Assembly: GCF_014649795.1 (NCBI RefSeq)
Contig: NZ_BMTS01000010.1
Coordinates: 1 to 64,000, forward strand
Reading direction: 5' to 3'
DNA from: Streptomyces melanogenes
GTDB lineage: Bacteria; Actinomycetota; Actinomycetes; Streptomycetales; Streptomycetaceae
DNA length: 64,000 nt
A program made the translations under genes and the position numbers. The notes under the pieces are model-generated. The model saw only the letters and a list, made by a program, of their open reading frames with translations, was not told where the DNA came from and ran no database searches. Every line of letters starts with the position of its first letter. The first letter of the stretch is position 1. Positions 34,100 to 43,428 of this stretch are shown here, piece by piece.

Positions 34100-34768
34100 C
34101 TACCGCGCTCCCCCGCCCGGCGTGACCAGCCCCGTCTCGTACGCGAGCACCACCGCCTGCGCCCTGCTGGCGAGGTCGAGTTTGCTCATCGCCCGGTTCA
34201 GATGGGTCTTGACCGTCGCCTCGCTGATGAAGAGGTGGTCGGAGATCTCCAGGTTGGACAGGCCGCGCGCGGTGAGCTTGAGGACCTCGGTCTCGCGGGC
34301 GGTGAGCGCGTCCAGGTCCGCCGAGAGGTGCGGCGCGTGCTCGACGGGCGGCGCGAAGGCCTCCACCAGGCGCCGGGTGACGCTCGGCGCGAAGAGGGTG
34401 TCGCCGCCGCCGACCGCAGCGACCGCCGTGAGCAGCCGCTCCGGCCCCGAGTCCTTGAGCAGGAACCCCGAGGCACCGGCCCGCAGCGCGGAGTAGACGT
34501 ACTCGTCGAGGTCGAACGTGGTGAGGATGAGGATGCGCGGCGCCGGGTCCTCGGCGTCCGCGAGGATCCGCTCGGTGGCGGCGATGCCGCTCATCCCGGG
34601 CATCCGGATGTCCATCAGGATCACGTCGGGGCGGGTTCGCGCCGCCTGGGCGACCGCCTCCTCGCCGTCGCTCGCCTCGCCGACGACGTCGATGCCCGCC
34701 GCTCTCAGCAGCGCGACCAGACCGGCCCGTACGAGGAACTGGTCGTCGACCACGAGTGCCCTGGTCAT
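34100..34768 (-). CDS. NarL/LuxR-type response regulator
   Basis: A 222-aa two-component response regulator. The receiver domain has ALVVDDQFLVRAGLVALL at the N-terminus and the phosphorylated Asp in VILMDIRMPGMSG. The LuxR helix-turn-helix is C-terminal (LTAREVEVLKLTARGLS-type core, here LTARETEVLKLTARGLSNLE, then FISEATVKTHLNRAMSKL). It lies 22 nt downstream of its histidine kinase, and the two clearly form one operon. Targets are unknown. Confidence 0.95.
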   Translation of the reverse strand: MTRALVVDDQFLVRAGLVALLRAAGIDVVGEASDGEEAVAQAARTRPDVILMDIRMPGMSGIAATERILADAEDPAPRILILTTFDLDEYVYSALRAGASGFLLKDSGPERLLTAVAAVGGGDTLFAPSVTRRLVEAFAPPVEHAPHLSADLDALTARETEVLKLTARGLSNLEISDHLFISEATVKTHLNRAMSKLDLASRAQAVVLAYETGLVTPGGGAR

Positions 34769-34790
34769 GGCAGCGCGTCTTCCCCCTGTG

Positions 34791-35921
34791 TCATACGGGC
34801 TGGGCCGAGGTCGGCAGCAGCAGCCGGACCTCGAAGCCTCCCTCGCTCCTCGGGCCGGTGCTGATCGTGCCGCCGTAGAGCTTGGCCCGCTCCCGCATTC
34901 CGATCAACCCGTGTCCACTACCCGATCGGTTTCTGACCGGATTCGCCTTCGTACCCTCGTTCACGACGGCGAGCGAGACATGGTTCCGCTCGTAACAGAC
35001 TTCCACGGCCGTCCGTGCGCCGGGCGCGTGTTTCAGGACATTGGTGAGCGCCTCCTGCGCCACCCGGTACGCGCAGAGGTCGACGCCGGGCGCGAGCGGC
35101 CGCACCTCCCCCAGCACCCTCAACTCCACCGGCAGACCGCCCGCCCGCAGCCGCTCCACCATGTCCGAGAGGCGTGAGAGGCCCGGCATCGGGGCCGACG
35201 GCTCGCCATCGAGGTCCTCGGCGCGCAGCACGTGCAGCATGCGCCGCAGCTCCTCCAGGGCCTCCTGGCTGGTGGCCGAGATGGTGCCGAGCGCCCCGCG
35301 CGCGGTGGGCGGGTCGGACTCGAAGACGAAGCGGGCCAGACCCGACTGGACCGATATCACCGACATGTGGTGGGCGATGATGTCGTGCAACTCCCGGGCG
35401 ATGCGGCCGCGTTCCTCGGCCACTTCGCGCCGGGCCCGGGCCTCCTGCTCCTTGGCGAGCTGGTCGGCGAGCTTGGTGGAGCGGCGGGCCACCCGGCCGA
35501 ACCGCCAGATGACGGCAGGGACGGCGAGGGCCTGGACGACCACGGACGGCATGGAGTCGCTCCCGACCCGGAACCCCGCGAACAGCCAGACCGCGCCGAG
35601 AACTCCGGCGCAGCTGACGGAGGTTCGGGCGGGGCGGGTGGCGGCGACCGTGTAGCACGCGATCATCCCGCCGTACGTGCCCACGACCGGCCAGTTCCCC
35701 AGCGCGATGTAGAGCGTCCACGTCGCGATGACGAAGAGGCACACGCCCACCGGCGCCTTGGAACGGAACGCGCACGCCATGTTGATGATCACGGCGAGCA
35801 CATATCCGAGCAGGTCGAGCGGGGGTTGCCCCTGGCTGGAGGCCTCCCGGCCCAGCAGCACGGCGACACATGTCTGTGCCAGCGCGACGAGCACATCGGC
35901 GGCAACGGGGCGGATCCGCAT
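34791..35921 (-). CDS. membrane histidine kinase (HisKA_3)
   Basis: A 376-aa sensor kinase. The N-terminal half has about five hydrophobic segments (MRIRPVAADVLVALAQTCVA onward) and little extracellular domain, so it may sense a membrane-level signal. The dimerisation/phosphoacceptor helix is RGRIARELHDIIAHHMSVIS. The ATPase domain is C-terminal (VDLCAYRVAQEALTNVLKHA, then GSGHGLIGMRERAKLYGG). It is the first gene of the pair with the NarL-type regulator and typical of Streptomyces two-component systems without assigned signal. Confidence 0.93.
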   Translation of the reverse strand: MRIRPVAADVLVALAQTCVAVLLGREASSQGQPPLDLLGYVLAVIINMACAFRSKAPVGVCLFVIATWTLYIALGNWPVVGTYGGMIACYTVAATRPARTSVSCAGVLGAVWLFAGFRVGSDSMPSVVVQALAVPAVIWRFGRVARRSTKLADQLAKEQEARARREVAEERGRIARELHDIIAHHMSVISVQSGLARFVFESDPPTARGALGTISATSQEALEELRRMLHVLRAEDLDGEPSAPMPGLSRLSDMVERLRAGGLPVELRVLGEVRPLAPGVDLCAYRVAQEALTNVLKHAPGARTAVEVCYERNHVSLAVVNEGTKANPVRNRSGSGHGLIGMRERAKLYGGTISTGPRSEGGFEVRLLLPTSAQPV

Positions 35922-36067
35922 TACCGCAGCTTAATTGCAGGTCAGACACGCGGCGTCAACCGTTCGCGGTGCACGGACTACCGCAGGAGTTGTAGACGGA
36001 TCCACTCCTTCCGCAGCGGTTCCGAAACCCGTTTGTCACCGCCGTCCGCCGGTGTTGGAGTGGGCGC

Positions 36068-36844
36068 ATGGACAACGAAGAAGTGCTGGCCCTGTTCGAC
36101 CGGCAGATGCGCGAGACCTCGCCGCCCGACGGCCCCCTCGCCCGGGTGGAGCGCGCGGGCCGGGTCGTGCGGCAGGTGGGACCGGACCCCGTCTGGAACG
36201 GCGTCCTCTGGTCGGACCTCGACGAGGAGTGCGCCGACCACGAGATCGCCGAGCAGGTACGGCACTTCGGCTCGCTCGGCCGCGAGTTCGAGTGGAAGCT
36301 GTACGCGCACGACACCCCGGGCGACCTCGGTGAGCGGCTGCTGGCGGCCGGGTTCACGGCCGAGCCCGCCGAGGCCCTGATGGTCGCGGAGAGCGAGGAC
36401 CAGATGGGCGCGGTGGAGCTGCCCGGGGGCGTCGAGCTGGTGCCGGTGACCGACCCGGCCGGGGTGGCGCTGATGACGGCGGTGCACGAGCAGGCGTTCG
36501 GCGAGGACTCCCCCCGGCTCGCCCGGCGCATGGAGCTCCAGCTCGCCGAGGCCCCCGACACCCTGGTCGCGGTGGTGGCGATGGCCGACGGGGTGCCGGT
36601 GTGCGCGGCCCGTATGGAGCTGATCCCGGGGACGGAGTTCGCCGGGCTGTGGGGCGGTGGCACCGCCGAGGCCTGGCGCGGCAAGGGCATCTACCGGGCG
36701 CTGGTCTCCTACCGCGCCCGCATCGCCGCCGAGCGCGGCTACCGCTTCCTCCAGGTCGACGCCTCCGACCAGAGCGCCCCGATCCTGCACCGCCTGGGCT
36801 TCGCCCGCCTCAGCACGACCACGCCCTACGTCTACCAGCCTTGA
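36068..36844 (+). CDS. GNAT-family acetyltransferase
   Basis: A 258-aa N-acetyltransferase. The C-terminal half (about 115-255) has the acetyl-CoA loop in EAWRGKGIYRALVSYRARIA and the following ASDQSAPILHRLGFARLST strand/helix. The N-terminal half reads as a degenerate GNAT-like or substrate domain (WSDLDEECADHEIAEQVRHF). It follows its own start with GGAG upstream and converges with the phosphodiester glycosidase gene 19 nt on. The substrate is not deducible. Confidence 0.85.
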   Translation: MDNEEVLALFDRQMRETSPPDGPLARVERAGRVVRQVGPDPVWNGVLWSDLDEECADHEIAEQVRHFGSLGREFEWKLYAHDTPGDLGERLLAAGFTAEPAEALMVAESEDQMGAVELPGGVELVPVTDPAGVALMTAVHEQAFGEDSPRLARRMELQLAEAPDTLVAVVAMADGVPVCAARMELIPGTEFAGLWGGGTAEAWRGKGIYRALVSYRARIAAERGYRFLQVDASDQSAPILHRLGFARLSTTTPYVYQP

Positions 36845-36863
36845 TCGGGGCGCCCGTTGAGGG

Positions 36864-38033
36864 TCAGCGGGCGTAGACGGCGACGAAGTCGCGGGTGGCC
36901 TGGTTGTAGTAGCGCTCCGGAGGGTTCTCGAAGTCCAGGATGTTGGTGGGCACCGGGTCGTCCGGGGTGCGGCTGCCGTCGTAGCTCATGAAGGACGGCC
37001 AGGCGCGGTTCATGTCGAGGGGCATCGCGCGGACCGCGCCCGCGCGTTCCATCAGCTCGGCGAGCGTACGGGCCGAGAGCGCCTGGCCGACGACCATGAT
37101 CACATCGCCCTCGGCGGTGACGCCGACGCCGGAGCGGGCCACGTACATCCTGCTCTGGTCGGTGGCGCCCCACTTGGCGTCGTTGTCGATGTCGGGTACC
37201 ACCCGTCCGCCGTCGACCATCAGGTCGAGGCACTGGCGCACCCCGACCACCTCCGGGGTCATCCGCACGTCCCGGCCCCAGACGCCGATGCGGATCGAGC
37301 CGTCGCGGTAGAAGACCTCGGAGGCGGCGCCGTCGCGGAGCTCGCCGGCGGTTTTCCCTTCGAGGTAGAAGCCACCCCGGGAGCCGCCGTCGGTGATCTT
37401 GAAGCCGCCGTTCCAGGACGCCACCAGGCCCGTGCGCTGCCCCTTGGGGATGCTGGGCGGGACGGCGAAGGACCCGCCCGGCTCACGCAGTCCGGGGTGG
37501 AGCTCGAAGCGGGAGTCCTTGGCGCTGATCCAGGCGACGGCCGCCTCGTACGAGGTGTGGGCGGCGTCGGGGCGCACATAGGTGCCCTGCACGACCGGGC
37601 GGCCGTGGGCGGAGACCAGTGCGCGCCAGACGCCCTCGCCCGGCAGCGCCGGGGCGACCAGCGGCCGCATCGGGGCCCGTAGCGGCGCCCCGCCGCGCGC
37701 GGCGGCCGGTGGGGCGACGGCCGCCGCGCGCATCCGGGCCAGCGACCCGCTCGGCAGCGACCCGCCGACCTTCGGCGGGTCCAGCTCGTACTGGAGGTTC
37801 TCCAGCTTGTCGACGACGAAGCCCAGCTCGTGCTCGCGGGCCCAGCCCGCCAGGCGCGCCGCCGTGCTGTCGTCACCCGGATAGGTCAGGGCCTCGCCCA
37901 CCGACCAGCCCACGGTCCCGGCGCCGAGCACGCACACCGCCAGCGTGGACCGGACGGCCAGGCGGCGCCGACGACGCTGGGGCGGCGTCAGATCGCGGCG
38001 GTGTCTCCACGGCAGCAGCCGGCGACGGGCCAT
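36864..38033 (-). CDS. phosphodiester glycosidase (NAGPA-type) membrane-anchored protein
   Basis: A 389-aa protein. A very basic N-terminus (RRRLLPWRHRRDLTPPQRR) and one transmembrane helix (TLAVCVLGAGTVGWSVGEAL) precede an extracytoplasmic domain of the NAGPA/phosphodiester glycosidase family. Signatures are LVASWNGGFKITDGG, RSGVGVTAEGDVIMVVGQAL, RAMPLDMNRAWPSFMSYDG and the C-terminal NPPERYYNQATRDF. Family members cleave sugar phosphodiester bonds, in bacteria perhaps in wall or exopolysaccharide turnover. ATG 38033 has GAGAGGGAG upstream. No neighbour indicates the substrate. Confidence 0.82.
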   Translation of the reverse strand: MARRRLLPWRHRRDLTPPQRRRRRLAVRSTLAVCVLGAGTVGWSVGEALTYPGDDSTAARLAGWAREHELGFVVDKLENLQYELDPPKVGGSLPSGSLARMRAAAVAPPAAARGGAPLRAPMRPLVAPALPGEGVWRALVSAHGRPVVQGTYVRPDAAHTSYEAAVAWISAKDSRFELHPGLREPGGSFAVPPSIPKGQRTGLVASWNGGFKITDGGSRGGFYLEGKTAGELRDGAASEVFYRDGSIRIGVWGRDVRMTPEVVGVRQCLDLMVDGGRVVPDIDNDAKWGATDQSRMYVARSGVGVTAEGDVIMVVGQALSARTLAELMERAGAVRAMPLDMNRAWPSFMSYDGSRTPDDPVPTNILDFENPPERYYNQATRDFVAVYAR

Positions 38034-38150
38034 GGCGCTCCCTCTCCGAGGTGGTTCCGGGCGGACATGCATCCGAAATGCCCGGATGTATGCCTTCTTT
38101 CTGCTATAGCCCGATCGCCCGGAACCTAATCAGCCCGCACACTGGTCGCC

Positions 38151-38630
38151 ATGGCCGAGAAACGCAGCGCGGGGCTCCTCCTCTACCGGACCGCACCGAC
38201 CGGCGTCGAAGTGCTGATCGGGCACATGGGCGGCCCGTTCTGGTCCGGCCGCGACGAGGCCGCCTGGTCGATCCCCAAGGGCGAGTACGGCCCGGAGGAG
38301 ACTCCCGAGGCGGCGGCCCTGCGCGAGTTCGAGGAGGAGCTGGGCCTGCCCGCCCCCGACGGCACGCCGGTGCCGCTCGGCGAGTCGCGGCAGGCCAACG
38401 GGAAGGTGGTGACGGTCTGGGCGGTCGAGGCCGACCTGGACCTGGCGGGCGTGGTGCCCGGCACCTTCACCATGGAGTGGCCCCGGGGCTCCGGCACGCA
38501 GCAGGAGTTCCCGGAGCTGGACCGCGTCGCCTGGCTCGCGCCCGAGGACGCGTCGCCCAGGCTGGTGGCGGGGCAGCGGGTCTTCCTCGACCGGCTGGCC
38601 GTGCACCTCCAGGAGTCCGGGCGGACCTGA
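38151..38630 (+). CDS. Nudix hydrolase
   Basis: A 159-aa pyrophosphohydrolase. The Nudix box is complete, from GEYGPEETPEAAALREF to EEELGL, matching GX5EX7REUXEEXGU and supplying the Mg2+-binding glutamates. The fold start KRSAGLLLYRTAPTGVEVLI is like the MutT/AP4A group and NTP-PPase-like Nudix proteins of actinobacteria. It is transcribed divergently from the phosphodiester glycosidase and converges with the GH1 gene 4 nt beyond its stop. The exact nucleotide substrate is unknown. Confidence 0.9.
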   Translation: MAEKRSAGLLLYRTAPTGVEVLIGHMGGPFWSGRDEAAWSIPKGEYGPEETPEAAALREFEEELGLPAPDGTPVPLGESRQANGKVVTVWAVEADLDLAGVVPGTFTMEWPRGSGTQQEFPELDRVAWLAPEDASPRLVAGQRVFLDRLAVHLQESGRT

Positions 38631-38634
38631 CGGC

Positions 38635-39999
38635 TCAGGCCGCGCGCGGGGCCCGGCGGCGATGGCCCTCGATGATCCCGGCGTAGTGGCGTCCGCTGCC
38701 CTTCACTGTCCGCTTCTGGGTCGCGTAGTCGACGTGGACCAGGCCGAACCGCTTGTCGTAGCCGTACGCCCACTCGAAGTTGTCCAGGAGCGACCAGGCG
38801 TAGTACCCGGCCAGCGGGGCGCCCCTGCGGGCTGCGCGGGCACAGGCCGCCAGGTGCTCGCGCAGGTACTGGACGCGCTCGGGGTCGTGGACGGTGCCGT
38901 CGGGCCGGACCACGTCCGGGTAGGCCGAGCCGTTCTCGGTGACGAGGATCCGGTGGGCGCCGTAGTCGTCGGTCAGCCGCATCAGCAGGGTCTCGATGCC
39001 GCTCGCATCGATCTCCCAGTCCATGCCGGTGCGCGGCAGCCGGGGGCGCGCGACCTGGCGGGCGAAGGGGTACGGGCCCTGCGGGTCGTCGGCGACGCGC
39101 ACCCCGAAGTAGTAGTTGAGGCCCAGCCAGTCGAGCGGCTCGGCGATGGCGGCGAGGTCGCCGGGGCGCTCGGGCAGCTCCACCCCGTACACCTCCCTCA
39201 TGTCGGCGGGGAAGCCCCGGCCGTGCACCGGGTCGAGCCACCAGCGGTTGGTGTGGCCGTCCATCCGGCGGGCGGCGGCGAGATCCGCCTCGGACCCGGT
39301 GGCGGGCTCGACGGTCGACAGGTTGTTGACGATGCCGATCCGCGCGGCGGGGGCGGCCGCGCGCAGCGCCCGGGTGGCCAGACCGTGGCCGAGCAGCAGG
39401 TGGTACGAGGCGCGGACGGCGGCCGTGATGTCGGTGAGGCCGGGCGCCATCCGGCCTTCGAGGTGCCCGATCCACGCCGAGCAGAGCGGCTCGTTGAGCG
39501 TGGCCCACAGCGGGACGCGGTCGCCGAGCGCCCCGGCCGCGACCGCCGCGTAGGCGGCGAAGTGCTCGGCGGTGTCCCGGGCGGGCCAGCCGCCCCGGTC
39601 CTGGAGGGCCTGCGGCAGGTCCCAGTGGTAGAGGGTGGCGTTGGGGGTGATCCCGGCCTCCAGGAGGGCGTCGACGAGGCGGGAGTAGAAGTCGAGCCCC
39701 GCCCGGTTGACCGGCCCGTCGCCGCCCGGGAGGATGCGCGGCCAGGCGAGCGAGAAGCGGTACGAGGTGACGCCGAGCTCCTTCATCAGTGCGATGTCCT
39801 CGCGCCACCGGTGGTAGTGGTCGCAGGCGGTGTCACCGTGGTGGCCGCCGTCGACCTTCCCGGGGGTGTGCGAGAAGGTGTCCCAGATCGAGGGGGCTCG
39901 GCCGTCCTCGGCCACGGCCCCCTCGATCTGGTACGCGGAGGTGGCCACGCCCCAGGCGAAGTCCTTCGGGAGGGCGGCGAGGTCGATGGGCTCGGTCAC
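38635..39999 (-). CDS. beta-glucosidase, GH1
   Basis: A 454-aa cytoplasmic family-1 glycosidase that releases glucose (or a related sugar) from short beta-glucosides after uptake. The acid/base Glu is E170 in WATLNEPLCSAW and the nucleophile E355 in ILVTENGSAYPD. The N-terminal signature FAWGVATSAYQIEGAVAEDG is present, as is the C-terminal YYAWSLLDNFEWAYGY. The start is GTG 39999 with AAAGGAC 6 nt upstream; the longer frame to 40740 overlaps the permease gene and is rejected. It is the last gene of the operon with a binding protein and two permeases, opposite a ROK regulator. Confidence 0.95.
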   Translation of the reverse strand: MTEPIDLAALPKDFAWGVATSAYQIEGAVAEDGRAPSIWDTFSHTPGKVDGGHHGDTACDHYHRWREDIALMKELGVTSYRFSLAWPRILPGGDGPVNRAGLDFYSRLVDALLEAGITPNATLYHWDLPQALQDRGGWPARDTAEHFAAYAAVAAGALGDRVPLWATLNEPLCSAWIGHLEGRMAPGLTDITAAVRASYHLLLGHGLATRALRAAAPAARIGIVNNLSTVEPATGSEADLAAARRMDGHTNRWWLDPVHGRGFPADMREVYGVELPERPGDLAAIAEPLDWLGLNYYFGVRVADDPQGPYPFARQVARPRLPRTGMDWEIDASGIETLLMRLTDDYGAHRILVTENGSAYPDVVRPDGTVHDPERVQYLREHLAACARAARRGAPLAGYYAWSLLDNFEWAYGYDKRFGLVHVDYATQKRTVKGSGRHYAGIIEGHRRRAPRAA

Positions 40000-40034
40000 G
40001 AATGTCCTTTCGGGGAAGTGGGGGTGACGATCCG

Positions 40035-40892
40035 TCACTTCACGGCGCCGGCCGTGAGCCCGGCGACGAGATAGCGCTGGAGCAGCAGGAACCCGGCGAC
40101 CACCGGCAAGCTGACGACCAGCGACGCGGCCATGACCTGGTTCCAGTACACGTCGTTCTGGGTGGCGTAGCCCTGGAGGCCCACGGCGAGGGTGCGGGTG
40201 GTGTCGTTGGTCATCACCGAGGCGAACAGGACCTCGCCCCACGCCGTCATGAACGCGTACACCGCGACCGCCACGATGCCGGGGATCGCCGCCGGGACGA
40301 CGACCCGGAACAGCGCGCCGAGCGGCCCGCAGCCGTCGACCATCGCCGCCTCGTCGAGGTCGCGCGGGACCGAGTCGAGGTAGCCGATGAGCATCCAGAT
40401 GGAGAAGGGCAGGGAGAAGGTGAGGTAGGTGAGGATGAGGCCGCCGCGCGAGCCGTAGAGGGCGACCCCGGTGGTGTTGCCGACGTTGACGAAGATCAGG
40501 AACAGCGGCAGCAGGAAGAGGATGCCGGGGAACATCTGGGTGGACAGGACGGTCACGGTGAACACGCGCTTGCCGCGGAAGCGGTAGCGGCTCACCGCGT
40601 ACGCCGCGAAGACCGCGACGACGACGGACAGGACGGTCGCCGCGCCCGCCACGATCAGCGAGTTCACGAAGTACTTGGCGAGCGGGACGGTCTTCCAGAT
40701 GTCGAGGTAGGGCCGCACGGTCAGCCCGCTGGGCAGCCACCGGAACCGCCCGGACACGTCCTGCAGCGGTTTGAGCGAGCTGCTGGCCATCACGTACACC
40801 GGCAGCAGCACGAACCCGGTGAGCAGGGTGAGGAAGATCCGCCGGGACCAGACGAAGGAGCGGGGCGGTGCGGTGGGGCTCGGGCTAGACAT
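40035..40892 (-). CDS. sugar ABC transporter permease (MalG-like)
   Basis: A 285-aa inner-membrane permease with six predicted helices and the EAA loop DEAAMVDGCGPLGALFRVVV, which contacts the ATPase. It is the second permease of a CUT1-type importer. It overlaps the upstream permease stop by 8 bp. No ATPase gene is present; Streptomyces CUT1 importers usually share the MsiK ATPase encoded elsewhere. With the GH1 gene it points to beta-glucoside or cello-oligosaccharide uptake. Confidence 0.93.
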   Translation of the reverse strand: MSSPSPTAPPRSFVWSRRIFLTLLTGFVLLPVYVMASSSLKPLQDVSGRFRWLPSGLTVRPYLDIWKTVPLAKYFVNSLIVAGAATVLSVVVAVFAAYAVSRYRFRGKRVFTVTVLSTQMFPGILFLLPLFLIFVNVGNTTGVALYGSRGGLILTYLTFSLPFSIWMLIGYLDSVPRDLDEAAMVDGCGPLGALFRVVVPAAIPGIVAVAVYAFMTAWGEVLFASVMTNDTTRTLAVGLQGYATQNDVYWNQVMAASLVVSLPVVAGFLLLQRYLVAGLTAGAVK

Positions 40893-41916
40893 CCGCGGAC
40901 TTCCTTCCCCTGGACGTCAGGAGCAGATAGCCGCCCGTCACCACGAGCAGGAACAGCACCAGCAGCACCGACATCGCGGCGCCGGTGCCGAAGTTCCAGG
41001 TGACGAACGACGACTGGTAGATGTGGATGGAGACCAGGTCCGCCGCCTTCGGCGCCGAGCGCCCGAACAGCACGTACGGCGTGTTGAAGTCGTTGAACGT
41101 CCACAGGAACAGCACCAGGACGAGGACCTGGTTGACCGGCCGCAGCGACGGCAGCGTGATGCGGCGGATCTGCTGCCACACCCCCGCGCCGTCGATCGCC
41201 GCCGCCTCGTACAGCTCCTTGGGGATGTTCTGCAGCCCGGCCGTCACGATGAGGAAGGCGAACGGCCAGCCCTTCCAGACCGAGACGGTCAGCAGCGCAT
41301 AGAAGCTGTTGTCGCCGATCAGCCAGAACGCGCGGTCGCCGCCGAGCCCGAGCTGGTCGTGCAGGACGTGGTTGACCAGCCCGTTGTCGCGCTGGAACAT
41401 GAACGCCCAGGTGATGACGGCCGCGTAGACCGGCAGCGCGTAGGGGACGAGGAAGAGCGCGCGCAGCAGCCCCCGACCGCGGAAGCTCTCCTGCATGAAG
41501 ACCGCCGCCGCCGTGCCGAGCAGCCAGCACAGGGCGACCGAGGCCACCGTGAACAGGCAGGTGGTGACGAAGGAGTCGAGCAGGTCCTTGCCGACGGGTG
41601 CGGAGAAGTCGACGGAGATCCTGTAGTTGTCGAATCCGGACCAGGGCGCGGTGGTCCAGTCGCGGATGTAGAACTGGGTGAGCGTCTTGAAGCTCATCAC
41701 GACGCCGATGACCATCGGCACCAGATGGACGAGGAGTTCGAGGGCGAGGGCCGGGAGCAGGAGCAGATACGGCAGGCTCGCACGGCGGATCCAGCCGGGG
41801 GCGCGGGAACTGCGGCGGCGGGCCCGCGGTGGCCCGGACCGCTCGGCGCGCTCCGGTGGCGCCTGCGCGCCGACGGCGGTGGGCGCGGGGGTCGGCGGGG
41901 TCACGGGGGCGCTCAC
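40885..41916 (-). CDS. sugar ABC transporter permease (MalF-like)
   Basis: A 343-aa permease. A Pro/Arg-rich cytoplasmic N-terminus of about 45 aa is followed by six helices (SLPYLLLLPALALELLVHLV, ALFLVPYALPVYAAVITWAF) and the EAA loop ELYEAAAIDGAGVWQQIRRI. The start is GTG 41916, overlapping the binding-protein stop (GTGA). It is the first permease of the CUT1 importer; the start is translationally coupled to the binding protein. Confidence 0.92.
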   Translation of the reverse strand: MSAPVTPPTPAPTAVGAQAPPERAERSGPPRARRRSSRAPGWIRRASLPYLLLLPALALELLVHLVPMVIGVVMSFKTLTQFYIRDWTTAPWSGFDNYRISVDFSAPVGKDLLDSFVTTCLFTVASVALCWLLGTAAAVFMQESFRGRGLLRALFLVPYALPVYAAVITWAFMFQRDNGLVNHVLHDQLGLGGDRAFWLIGDNSFYALLTVSVWKGWPFAFLIVTAGLQNIPKELYEAAAIDGAGVWQQIRRITLPSLRPVNQVLVLVLFLWTFNDFNTPYVLFGRSAPKAADLVSIHIYQSSFVTWNFGTGAAMSVLLVLFLLVVTGGYLLLTSRGRKSADV

Positions 41917-43229
41917 TTCGGCATCTGCTGCTGGGCCTTGGTGAGGGCCTCCTTCACGGATTCGGTGGTGACCTCCCGGCCCGCCGCCGCGTCGGCCCAC
42001 AGGCCCTTGACGGCGGTGCCGACGGCCGTCTCGAACTGGGACTCCTCGGGGACCTGTGGCAGCGGGGCGGCGCTCTTGAGCAGCGTCTCCTTGAGCACCG
42101 AGGTGTCGGGGGCGCCGAAGGCGGGGTCCTGCTGCGCGGCCTTGACCGGCGGGATCGAGCCGTACGTCTTGTTGAGGATCCTCTGTTCCTCGTCGCTGGT
42201 CATGAACTTCACGAACCGGAGCGCGCCATCGCGGTTGTGGGTGTTCTTGAAGACGGAGATGTTGATGCCCGCGACCATCGAGTTCACGTTCTTGACGGCG
42301 TCCGGGGTCCCGGCCGGGACGGGCACCGGGGCGACGCCCCAGTCCTCGGGCTTCATGCCCTGCGCGGCGAAGGTGGAGGCGGCGGCCTGCCACAGCACCA
42401 TGGCGGTCCTGCCGGTGGAGAAGTCGCGCAGCGACTGGTTCTGGGCGTACTCGGCGTTGCCCGGCGCGACGATCCTGTCCTTGGCCATGAAGTCGACGTA
42501 CTGCTTCACCGCGGCGACCGCGCCCTCCGAGGTGAAGGTGGGCTTCCCGGCGGAGTCGAAGAAGTCCGCGCCGTGCTGCTTGCCGAGGACGAACACCTGG
42601 TGGATGTTGTTGGCGAGGTTGGCGCCCTCTGCGCCCAGCGCCCACTTGCCGTCCTTGGAGAGCCTCTTGCCGTCCGCGACGAGCTCGTCCCAGGTCGCGG
42701 GCGGCTTCGCTATCCCCGCGTCGGCGAACATCTTCTTGTTGTAGTAGAGCGCGTACGACAGCGAGTACAGCGGGACGGCCGCCGGGTCCTTGCCCGGGGC
42801 GCCGGCCGCGGCGACCGCGGAGTCCGCGAACCTGGCCCGGCCGCCTATCGCGTCGAACGCCGCCTGGTCCCACGGCAGGAGCGCGCCGGTGGCCTGGAGC
42901 GAGGCGGACCAGGTGTTGCCGATGTTCAGTACGTCGGGTCCCTGGCCGGAGGTGGTGGCGGCGAGGATGCGGTTGAGCAGGTCGGACCAGGGGATGACCT
43001 CCAGCTTCACCTTGATCCCGCTCTGCTGCTCGAACTTCTTGAGCTCGGCGGTCAGGATCTTCTTGTCCGCCTCGATGTTCGGACCCTGGTTGGACGCCCA
43101 GTACGTCAGGGACTTCGGGGAGTCGTTGCCGCCCGATCCTCCCGTGTCGGAGCCGCCGCCGCAGGCGCTCGCGGTGGCGGCGAGAGCGGTGACGGTCGCG
43201 AAGGCAGCCGCGGCTCGGAGTCTGCGCAT
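41913..43229 (-). CDS. sugar ABC transporter solute-binding lipoprotein
   Basis: A 438-aa extracytoplasmic binding protein of the CUT1 (maltose/cellobiose-type) group. The lipoprotein signal ends in the lipobox ATASAC with the acylated Cys at 23, followed by a flexible Gly/Ser/Asp linker. Fold signatures include NIGNTWSASLQATGALLPWD, FSTGRTAMVLWQAAASTFAA and VNSMVAGINISVFKNTHNRD. It is the first gene of the transporter/GH1 operon; the divergent ROK gene and a dyad at 43335-43361 lie just upstream. Confidence 0.93.
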   Translation of the reverse strand: MRRLRAAAAFATVTALAATASACGGGSDTGGSGGNDSPKSLTYWASNQGPNIEADKKILTAELKKFEQQSGIKVKLEVIPWSDLLNRILAATTSGQGPDVLNIGNTWSASLQATGALLPWDQAAFDAIGGRARFADSAVAAAGAPGKDPAAVPLYSLSYALYYNKKMFADAGIAKPPATWDELVADGKRLSKDGKWALGAEGANLANNIHQVFVLGKQHGADFFDSAGKPTFTSEGAVAAVKQYVDFMAKDRIVAPGNAEYAQNQSLRDFSTGRTAMVLWQAAASTFAAQGMKPEDWGVAPVPVPAGTPDAVKNVNSMVAGINISVFKNTHNRDGALRFVKFMTSDEEQRILNKTYGSIPPVKAAQQDPAFGAPDTSVLKETLLKSAAPLPQVPEESQFETAVGTAVKGLWADAAAGREVTTESVKEALTKAQQQMPK

Positions 43230-43334
43230 GACGGGATCGCCCCTTTCCGGGGTTCCAGAGGTGGTCGGGTGCCGAAGGTGGTGGGTTGCAGAGGTGGTGG
43301 GTTTCCGGGCAGGCCGAGTTCAGGTCCTGAACAG

Positions 43335-43361
43335 ACTCACGCCTTAATTTAGGACGTGAGT
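43335..43361. promoter_or_regulatory. probable ROK-repressor operator
   Basis: ACTCACGCCT (43335-43344) and AGGACGTGAGT (43351-43361) form an inverted repeat with one bulged base around TAATTT. It lies about 105 nt upstream of the binding-protein gene and about 68 nt from the divergent ROK gene, where one site could control both. The A+T-rich centre is typical of ROK operators. Confidence 0.55.
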
Positions 43362-43428
43362 TAAGACCCGAGAGAAGGTCGCGTCAAGGCCCCGCGCGAC
43401 GGTATGTTGCACGCAGGGAGGGAGCCAT

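Noticed and set aside
43255..43318. Repeated GGTGGTGGGTT-like stretches as a minisatellite.
   Set aside because: The copies are short and imperfect, better explained as G+C-rich drift in the leader between divergent genes.
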